From contig DMQT01000108.1 of the NCBI GenBank assembly GCA_003455595.1, positions 1 through 5,140 of the forward strand: 5,140 nucleotides of DNA. Reading direction: 5' to 3'. This DNA comes from Betaproteobacteria bacterium. GTDB taxonomy: Bacteria; Pseudomonadota; Gammaproteobacteria; Burkholderiales; Sulfuriferulaceae. Below are positions 1-5,140 of the stretch, piece after piece. The notes under the pieces are model-generated. The model was not told the origin of the DNA. It did no database searches and saw nothing but the letters and a program-made list of their open reading frames with translations. Both the position numbers and the translations under genes were made by a program. Within the stretch, counting starts at the first letter, position 1, and each line of letters begins with the position of its first letter.

Positions 1-154
1 GCTCCTGGCCGTAATTCACCAGCCCGGACAGCCCGAGCAGGTGCAGTTGCGCGGTGCTCAGCAGGTAGCCGCAGGCATACAGAATCGCGCCGATGCCGGC
101 CAGTGCACCGGACAGCCAGCCAACAAACAGTGCGATGCCTTTGCTCAGTTCCAT
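1..154 (-). CDS. Small hydrophobic membrane protein, partial (N-terminal 51 residues)
   Basis: The reading frame begins at an ATG (152-154) and stays open to the window edge, so the C-terminus and true length are unknown. The start is supported by a purine-rich AGGGGGAA sequence 7 bases upstream. The visible 51 residues begin MELSKGIALFVGWLSGAL and form one long hydrophobic stretch, about residues 7-32, rich in Gly, Ala, Leu and Ile with GxxxG-like small-residue spacing (G12, G16, G20, G22). This suggests a transmembrane helix rather than a cleaved signal peptide, because no clear signal-peptidase site follows; residues 35-46 are again Leu-rich. It begins 31 bases after the papain-like peptidase stop and is probably the fourth gene of the same transcript. 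I do not recognise the family. A membrane anchor, a target for the upstream enzymes or an unrelated small membrane protein are all possible. Confidence 0.72.
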   Translation of the reverse strand, partial: MELSKGIALFVGWLSGALAGIGAILYACGYLLSTAQLHLLGLSGLVNYGQE

Positions 155-161
155 GCCCGGG

Positions 162-169
162 TTCCCCCT
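162..169 (-). promoter_or_regulatory. Ribosome binding site of the small membrane protein gene
   Basis: On the minus strand this reads AGGGGGAA, 7 bases before the ATG at 154. It is the main support for calling the truncated gene at the left edge, which is too short in this window to be convincing on length alone. Confidence 0.6.
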
Positions 170-185
170 GTTTTTATTGCAGCGT

Positions 186-1355
186 TCAAGCCCCCATGCT
201 GTCATCCATCTGTGCCAGCGGGCGTGCCGCCTCGCGCAGCGCGTCGAACGCCTGATCCAGCGGCACCGGCTGGTATGCAGTCAATTTGCCGACCGCGTGC
301 AGCGGCACCAGCAGATCCTCGGTGTCGTCCGCAGAATTGATCCACAGCGCCTCGAAATTGAGTGCAGGCACGCGCAACAGGCGCAGTTCGCTGTCTTCGC
401 CGTGCTGTTCCGCCGCCTTGAGGGCGACCGCCAGGCCGCGCGTGAATGGCTCCAGATGGAATGCCGAGGCGGACATTTGCAGTACGCGCGGTTGCACGTC
501 TTCGCTCACGTCGAAAAACGCCTGCGCCTTGTCACCGCGCATTTCGTACACGCGCAGCCCCACCGCTTGCAGCGGCGGCCCCTGTTCCGCCAGCAGCGAA
601 TCCAGGCCGATGCTGTAGACGCGTTGTGCCATGCCGAGTGTCGCGTGCGCCTGCTGGTCGAGGATGTGTTGCTCGCTGGCAGCTGCCCGGTCCTGCTTCA
701 GACTCAACAGCGGACGCGCGTCGCGGATGCGTTGCAGGATGGCTTCGTCGGGAATCAGGTATTTGATCGGCATTTTGAAAAAATTCTTGGTAAGGTAGGT
801 GTGGGTCCAGCTGCCGCTGCCCTGGTAGTTGCTGGAAAAATCTGCGACTGTGAGATGGCTCTTGCCGTAAATCGGGTCGTCGATATCGAAGTATTCAAGA
901 CCGATAACCAGACTGTAACCATAGATCATCACGAAGTGTCCGCCACCGCCGCTCCAGCCGATGCGCGCGCCGACCGGCCGTCCGGCGTCGATTTCGGCGC
1001 GCACCTGGGCGAACCCGGCCTGCGTGGCGCTCATGCTGACGAAGTTGTTGGTGCGGGTCAGCGCGCGGTCGAGGTACCACGGTACGTTGCACGCCGTTGG
1101 CACGCTGCTGTTGCAGCAGTCGCTGTGCGCCAGTTCGGCGTTGGCGACGCGGCACTGGGTCCAGCTATTCCAGAACCACCAGTAAAAATGCGACACACTG
1201 GTGGCGTTGGCCGCCCAGCACCAGTTGGTCTGGGTCTGCGCCTGCATGCTGAACGCCAGCTGGCGCGAGGTGAACCACCAGCCAAACAGGCTGATTTCCT
1301 GTAACAACGCGCTGTACGGGCGGCTGCTGACGGCGACGTATTCGGCAATGTTCAT
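186..1355 (-). CDS. Papain-like cysteine peptidase (AvrRpt2/C70-like) with extra C-terminal domain
   Basis: A 389-residue protein with the hallmarks of a clan CA papain-fold peptidase. The nucleophile is Cys46 in NWCWAAN, with Gln40 six residues before it as the likely oxyanion-hole Gln. The general base is His140 in GGGGHFVMIYGY, and the third residue is probably Asp160 (or Asp159) in YFDIDDPIYG. The segment at residues 67-96 carries TQCRVANAEL, a CC pair (80-81) and CN (89-90), a pattern I associate with bacterial 'papain-like cysteine protease' proteins related to AvrRpt2. The peptidase domain spans about residues 30-195. Residues about 200-389 form a second, mixed alpha/beta region that I cannot assign. 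No Sec signal peptide or transmembrane segment is visible at the N-terminus, so action in the cytosol or non-Sec export is likely. The start is fixed by AGGAGG nine bases upstream. It lies 33 bases after the hydrolase-caspase gene and is probably co-transcribed with it. Substrate unknown. Confidence 0.88.
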   Translation of the reverse strand: MNIAEYVAVSSRPYSALLQEISLFGWWFTSRQLAFSMQAQTQTNWCWAANATSVSHFYWWFWNSWTQCRVANAELAHSDCCNSSVPTACNVPWYLDRALTRTNNFVSMSATQAGFAQVRAEIDAGRPVGARIGWSGGGGHFVMIYGYSLVIGLEYFDIDDPIYGKSHLTVADFSSNYQGSGSWTHTYLTKNFFKMPIKYLIPDEAILQRIRDARPLLSLKQDRAAASEQHILDQQAHATLGMAQRVYSIGLDSLLAEQGPPLQAVGLRVYEMRGDKAQAFFDVSEDVQPRVLQMSASAFHLEPFTRGLAVALKAAEQHGEDSELRLLRVPALNFEALWINSADDTEDLLVPLHAVGKLTAYQPVPLDQAFDALREAARPLAQMDDSMGA

Positions 1356-1364
1356 AGTTCGTTT

Positions 1365-1370
1365 CCTCCT
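1365..1370 (-). promoter_or_regulatory. Ribosome binding site of the papain-like peptidase gene
   Basis: A perfect AGGAGG on the minus strand, nine bases before the ATG at 1355. It fixes the start and shows that this gene has its own strong translation signal inside the operon. Confidence 0.85.
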
Positions 1371-1388
1371 GTGACTAGACGGTTGACA

Positions 1389-3197
1389 TCAGCTGGTGCC
1401 GGATCCGGCACTGGTTTTGCGCTTGCCGCGCTTGGCGGGCGCGGGCTGGGTGCTCCACGGTATCGGCATTTTCAGGATGGTTTTTGGCCCCAACAGACAC
1501 GGCGTCTGCTCGTATTTGAGGCGTTTCAGGCGCGCGCTTACGCTTTTGATCAAGGTGACGAAGTCGGGATTGCTGCGTTCGCTGCGGCTGGCGCGCAGGG
1601 TCTCGGCCAGGCTGTAGGTAAACGCGCCGAACGACTGCACGCCGTGGCGGTATTCGTATGACAGCTGGTTTTCCTGACAGGCTTCAATGATGACCGGCAG
1701 GTAGGGCCCGTGGTGACCCAAGGCCTTGCGTGTGCTGTCGTATTCCTTCTGTGCCAGCCTGCGCAGGCCGATGGCGCGGCCGAGCCGGTAGCTGGCGCCG
1801 CTGCTGCCCAGATAGGCCGCGCCCTTGTTCTGTTCCAGCGAGCGGTTGGGGGTGGTGAGCGGGCGTTCTTCCCACATCTGCAGCGCGGCGTTCCACTTCA
1901 GCGCGCGGTGGCGGATGTCGTCGGGCGGGGTGATGCCGCGCACCCGGCGGCTGCCTTCGCGCGCCATGCCGCCGGAGTGGCAGCAGTCGAAGATGGCGGC
2001 GAAGTAGCTGTCATAGGGCAACTGGCTATAGAGGCCGAGAAACTGTTTGTCGGTGATGGCGCGCTGCGGCGTCCAGTCGAAATCGTAGGGCACCAGGCAT
2101 TCGTTCAGGTGATCGACTTCGTCGCTGACACCGTAGGCCGGTATCTGCGCGCCGTGGCCGGAATAGAACAGCACGCGCTCGTCGCCCGACTGCACCCCGT
2201 CGAGCAACCAGTGCAGGCGTTCGAGAATGCCGTCGGCGGTGGCACGCTGGTCCAGCACCACGCGGATGTCTTCGGCGGCAAAGCCGCATTCCTGCAACAC
2301 CGAACTCATCAGGAACACGTCGTTGACGCAGCCTTCCAGCCGGTTGGCCGGATCCGGGTAGTCGTTGATGCCGATCAGCAGTGCGCGTCGCGTCGGCTTG
2401 GCGCTGGCTTTCTGGAACGCCGCCAGACCGCGCGTCATGACACGTTCGGTTCTGGTGCCCGACAGCACGCGCCATACTGCGCTGCGCGTGTTGGGATGGC
2501 TGAGGTAGTGCGCGGCATCGTGGTTGAGCGGGTCGTTGGGGATGTCGAACTGGGTGCCGATTTCCTCGAAATTGCCTGCATTCAGGCGGATCCCGGCGGT
2601 CATCACGTGATCGTCCGGGTTGTAGAGATGAAACCACTGTTTGGCGCTGTTCAGGCATTCCAGCCGACCGGCAAAGGCGTCGCGCACGCACGGATTGCCG
2701 ATCTGCGCACCGAGCGAAACGAAGGTCCTGCCCTTCAGCGGCGCCGGATTGCGCTGGAAGGTGTCGTAACAGATCAGCGAGCCGAGGCTGTGCCCTAACA
2801 CCGCATCGTAAGCGCCTGCCTGCATTTTTTGCAGCACCGCGTCGCGCGTCGCCGCACGCAGTTTCTCGTCGCTCACCCACTGCGCCACCATGCCTGCGGT
2901 CCAGCGCAACTGCTCCGGCATTTCGAATAGTCCGCGCTCGCGCGTGAACAGATCGCCCACACCGTGCACCACGCCGCTCGCCAGCACGCTGGCAAATGCG
3001 GCGGCATAGGTCAGCGGGTTGTGCGGCGCCTGGTCGAACAGCGCGTCGTACTGGAGGAATTCGCATGCCACCTCCAGTTCGGGATTCCACGCCTGCAGGC
3101 CGGCGCGGATGGCCTGCGTCCATGATGCCTGCAGATTCGGATCGGCGTCGCCGTGGCCAACGCCGTGTACGCACAGGATGGAAAGTGACTTGGCCAT
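1389..3197 (-). CDS. Alpha/beta-hydrolase fused to metacaspase-like caspase (C14) domain
   Basis: A 602-residue two-domain protein. Residues about 5-245 look like an alpha/beta-hydrolase of the lipase/esterase type: a strand followed by HGVGHG (11-16, oxyanion region), the nucleophile elbow GHSLGS with Ser137, a candidate acid in NPDDHV (Asp195/196) and a candidate base His230 in AAHYLSH. Residues about 268-575 form a caspase-fold domain of the metacaspase/orthocaspase type: first strand RALLIGINDY, LEGCVNDV (287-294), catalytic His348 in FYSGHGAQ, catalytic Cys406 in FDCCHSGG with Asp404 in the position that gives metacaspases Arg/Lys specificity, then p10-like ACQENQ (506-511) and GAFTYSLAETL (524-534). 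Both sites appear intact. The tail is Pro/Ala-rich and basic (PAPAKRGKRK). There is no signal peptide. The start is backed by AAGGAG six bases upstream. It sits 20 bases after the 636-residue gene. Cleavage after Arg or Lys is expected from the family; the lipid or ester substrate is unknown. Confidence 0.93.
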   Translation of the reverse strand: MAKSLSILCVHGVGHGDADPNLQASWTQAIRAGLQAWNPELEVACEFLQYDALFDQAPHNPLTYAAAFASVLASGVVHGVGDLFTRERGLFEMPEQLRWTAGMVAQWVSDEKLRAATRDAVLQKMQAGAYDAVLGHSLGSLICYDTFQRNPAPLKGRTFVSLGAQIGNPCVRDAFAGRLECLNSAKQWFHLYNPDDHVMTAGIRLNAGNFEEIGTQFDIPNDPLNHDAAHYLSHPNTRSAVWRVLSGTRTERVMTRGLAAFQKASAKPTRRALLIGINDYPDPANRLEGCVNDVFLMSSVLQECGFAAEDIRVVLDQRATADGILERLHWLLDGVQSGDERVLFYSGHGAQIPAYGVSDEVDHLNECLVPYDFDWTPQRAITDKQFLGLYSQLPYDSYFAAIFDCCHSGGMAREGSRRVRGITPPDDIRHRALKWNAALQMWEERPLTTPNRSLEQNKGAAYLGSSGASYRLGRAIGLRRLAQKEYDSTRKALGHHGPYLPVIIEACQENQLSYEYRHGVQSFGAFTYSLAETLRASRSERSNPDFVTLIKSVSARLKRLKYEQTPCLLGPKTILKMPIPWSTQPAPAKRGKRKTSAGSGTS

Positions 3198-3203
3198 AGG
3201 GGT

Positions 3204-3209
3204 CTCCTT
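3204..3209 (-). promoter_or_regulatory. Ribosome binding site of the hydrolase-caspase gene
   Basis: AAGGAG on the minus strand, six bases before the ATG at 3197. It lies within the 20-base gap after the upstream stop codon, so reinitiation or coupled translation is plausible. Confidence 0.8.
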
Positions 3210-3217
3210 GGGCAGAT

Positions 3218-5128
3218 TTACGGTTTGCGTTTCTCGGTTACGTCAAAGCGCAGTCCGCTGGCGGCCTCGCCGCGTCCAACCAGCTTGCTGCGGCCGATCC
3301 ACAGCCAGCTGCGGCCGTCGCTGCTGCGCGCGTACTGAAATTTGCGTTTCAGACTGGCGCCGATGCGCGGCACTTCTTCCTCTTCCAGCAGCAGCGTGTC
3401 GTTGATGTCCATCGGCTGGTTCGGGTCGCGCCGCAGCAGCCAGCCGCGCGGGTAGAAGGTATAGGCCTTGATATGCGCGTCTTCGGCAATCGCCAGCGGC
3501 GTGATGAAGTCGGTCTGGGCGTCGAGATTGGCAAGAAATTTGTCGTAGTCCGGGTCGTCTGCGGCCAGCGTCGCCGGGTCGGGGTAAAAGCGTTTCATGC
3601 CCGCGCGCGCCAGCTGGATGTCGAGCGGTGCGGCGAAATCCAGTCCTTTGCGCACCGGCAGCAGCGGTGTCCAGTTGGCGGGTACCGGCGTCGCCAGCCG
3701 GTAAATCAGTTGCGGTGCGGCAAGTTGCGCGTCGGCTTGCGCCGGAAAGCTGATCTGCTGGCTGAACGCCAGGGCTTTGGCTTCCATGTCCCGATCCAGC
3801 GGCTCGCCCGACACGCCCTGCACGGTTTTTTCGATAGCCCAGGCCAGGTTCGCCATTTCGTCGCGCACCAGCAGGGTGTGTTCCAGCACCGCGCCTTCCT
3901 GCACCCCGTCCAGGCTGTCGGGCAGGAACAGTGTGTGCTGCAATCGGCCTTGCAGATCCGGATCGGCGCGCAGCGCGTACATTTCCCACTGCGTCTGGTT
4001 GAGCGGCTGGATCGGTTTGACGGTGGCGGGGATGCCGAAGCTGTCGACGACTTCGAACGCGTTGTTCTCTAGCCGGTACAGCGCGCCCACCGGCAGGCGC
4101 ACCGGCGCCATGAACCAGTCGTTGCCGAAGCTCAGCGCAAACTCGGTGACGCACATCCGTGCCAGGTCAGTGGCGCCCGCCTCGGCGCCGGCAAAATTGA
4201 CCTTGCCATCCTCGAATTCCCAGTAGCGTTCGGCCGGCATGCCGGGGTAGCGCACCGGCGTCGGGATGCGCTGCGCCACGCTGAAAGTATGCGTCGGCGC
4301 CGCGTCGCCGGGCGCGGTGGTGGCGATGAAATCGTCCCAGTCGAGGTGGCCGTCGGTGTATTCGTCGGCGTCCAGCGCGACGTTGCCGCTTTTCAGCGCA
4401 AACGCGTATTCCATGCGCTCGCGCTGCCAGGCCGGGTTGTCGGCTGCGCCCTCGTAGACCAGCGCGTCGTACCAGTCGAGCCAGGTCTGCAACAGCGCTT
4501 GCGTGGCCGCATCGGCAACGCCTGCCAATGCGGCGGGCACACCGGTGAGCGCGCCGTCGACCCGTAGCGGCTGCAAATCCGCGCGCAGGGTGCTGGCATC
4601 GACAGTGCGCCGGTCGAACAGCTGCGACCACAGCAGCCCGGCCTGATCGGCGGCGGCCTCAGCGTCGGTCAGCGTCGGCAGGATCAATGGATAATTTTGC
4701 AGCAGGGCGGTGCGCAACGCCGGTGCGCTCATGCGCAGCAGATGCAGCCCGGCTTCGCCGCGCAGGCGCGGGTGGGTGGTCCACACTGGCTCGGCTTCGA
4801 CGCGGGGTTCCAGCGGCACGCCATCGAGCGCTTGCCATGGCTGCTGGGCGTCACTGCCGGCGCGGAATGCGTCAATCCGCGTGCCGTGCACGGCAAAGCG
4901 CAGATTCAGCGGCGTGCCCGCGTCCTCGCCCTGAAATTCGTTGAACTGCCATTGCCGCGCCAGCAGCCAGAGCGGGTCGGCCAGCGGCGCCTGCAGACCG
5001 GTTTTCATGCTGATCGCGGTAGGCTGGGTTTCGAGCCGGGTGGCACCGGTGATCGACGGCTGTTTCTGTTCCAGCGTAAATTTGTCGGTGTTGACTGCAA
5101 ACGCCTTGTCGAGAATGTAAGTGCCCAT
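3218..5128 (-). CDS. Uncharacterised 636-residue protein with conserved-looking LWLLARQWQ and NLAWAIE patches
   Basis: A long complete frame of 636 residues ending in TAA. I recall similar 'hypothetical protein' sequences in other bacteria but know no function. Motif-like patches are DPLWLLARQWQFNEFQGEDAG (residues 51-71), RYPGMPAERYWEFEDGKVNF (293-312), DLARMCVTEFALSFGNDWF (321-339), VRDEMANLAWAIEKTV (421-436) and a C-terminal WLWIGRSKLVGRGEAASGLRFD (608-629). Residues 253-267 are strongly acidic (DADEY, DGHLDWDD), and residues 582-585 are four glutamates. No signal peptide, transmembrane helix or known catalytic motif is evident. The high Trp and aromatic content and alternating beta-like segments suggest a soluble, multi-domain protein. 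The start is supported by TAGGAG six bases upstream. It is the first gene of the cluster visible here, so it may be the partner, scaffold or substrate of the two downstream peptidases; that is inference from position only. Confidence 0.85.
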   Translation of the reverse strand: MGTYILDKAFAVNTDKFTLEQKQPSITGATRLETQPTAISMKTGLQAPLADPLWLLARQWQFNEFQGEDAGTPLNLRFAVHGTRIDAFRAGSDAQQPWQALDGVPLEPRVEAEPVWTTHPRLRGEAGLHLLRMSAPALRTALLQNYPLILPTLTDAEAAADQAGLLWSQLFDRRTVDASTLRADLQPLRVDGALTGVPAALAGVADAATQALLQTWLDWYDALVYEGAADNPAWQRERMEYAFALKSGNVALDADEYTDGHLDWDDFIATTAPGDAAPTHTFSVAQRIPTPVRYPGMPAERYWEFEDGKVNFAGAEAGATDLARMCVTEFALSFGNDWFMAPVRLPVGALYRLENNAFEVVDSFGIPATVKPIQPLNQTQWEMYALRADPDLQGRLQHTLFLPDSLDGVQEGAVLEHTLLVRDEMANLAWAIEKTVQGVSGEPLDRDMEAKALAFSQQISFPAQADAQLAAPQLIYRLATPVPANWTPLLPVRKGLDFAAPLDIQLARAGMKRFYPDPATLAADDPDYDKFLANLDAQTDFITPLAIAEDAHIKAYTFYPRGWLLRRDPNQPMDINDTLLLEEEEVPRIGASLKRKFQYARSSDGRSWLWIGRSKLVGRGEAASGLRFDVTEKRKP

Positions 5129-5134
5129 GAACTG

Positions 5135-5140
5135 CTCCTA
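5135..5140 (-). promoter_or_regulatory. Ribosome binding site of the 636-residue protein gene
   Basis: TAGGAG on the minus strand, six bases before the ATG at 5128 and ending exactly at the window edge. It supports this start over later in-frame Met codons. The promoter, if it directly precedes this gene, is outside the window. Confidence 0.75.

Noticed and set aside
170..185. A/T-rich run in the gap before the membrane protein gene, considered as a terminator
   Set aside because: On the minus strand it reads as an A run (AATAAAAA) without a preceding stem, so it is not an intrinsic terminator in the direction of transcription.
93..1304. Plus-strand open frame of 403 codons opposite the papain-like peptidase
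   Set aside because: Its translation is Arg/His/Ala/Val-rich with no recognisable motif, it has no convincing ribosome binding site, and it lies wholly antisense to a gene with intact catalytic motifs. It is a by-product of GC-rich third positions.
1356..1388. Possible terminator or internal promoter in the 33-base gap before the papain-like peptidase gene
   Set aside because: No GC-rich hairpin followed by a T run and no credible -10/-35 pair is visible. The gap holds only the ribosome binding site, consistent with read-through.
1710..2798. Plus-strand open frame of 362 codons opposite the hydrolase-caspase gene
   Set aside because: It covers the caspase and part of the hydrolase domain in antisense, and its product is low-complexity Ala/Val/Gly/Arg with no motif. 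It is best explained as a compositional shadow.
2026..3174. Minus-strand open frame of 382 codons in another frame inside the hydrolase-caspase gene
   Set aside because: The translation is extremely Arg-rich, typical of an out-of-frame reading of GC-rich coding DNA, while the overlapping frame carries the GHSLGS, SGHG and DCCHSG motifs.
3473..4072. Plus-strand open frame of 199 codons antisense to the 636-residue gene
   Set aside because: No ribosome binding site or family resemblance; Val/Arg/Gly-rich composition expected from the complementary strand of a GC-rich gene.
3243..4154. Minus-strand open frame of 303 codons inside the 636-residue gene
   Set aside because: Arg/Ala/Gly-rich shadow in a different frame, with no motif; the longer frame has its own ribosome binding site and motif-like patches.

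Overview
The window is GC-rich (roughly 60% by eye) bacterial DNA, densely coded on the minus strand only. Codon choice, spacing and strong AGGAGG-type ribosome binding sites suggest a proteobacterium, perhaps beta or gamma. That is inference; no marker gene fixes the taxon, and I see no RNA gene, insertion sequence, CRISPR array or long repeat.

Read in the direction of transcription (right to left), there are four co-directional genes with gaps of only 20, 33 and 31 bases, each preceded by its own Shine-Dalgarno sequence. They look like one operon. First is a 636-residue protein of unknown function (5128-3218) with several motif-like patches. Second is a 602-residue fusion of an N-terminal alpha/beta-hydrolase (GHSLGS nucleophile elbow) to a C-terminal metacaspase-type caspase domain (SGHG and DCCHSG) at 3197-1389. 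Third is a 389-residue papain-like cysteine peptidase of the AvrRpt2/C70-like type (WCWAA, GGGGHF) with an unexplained C-terminal domain of about 190 residues (1355-186). Fourth is the N-terminal 51 residues of a small hydrophobic, probably membrane-embedded protein, cut by the left edge of the window (154-1).

The notable point is the linkage of two unrelated cysteine peptidases (clan CD and clan CA), a putative esterase/lipase activity fused to one of them, a large uncharacterised protein and a membrane protein. Such a set could form a proteolytic effector, maturation or cell-death module. The sequence shows the catalytic motifs and the operon-like layout; the shared function, the substrates and the trigger are hypotheses. 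The promoter must lie to the right of the window, and the operon's end lies to the left of it.
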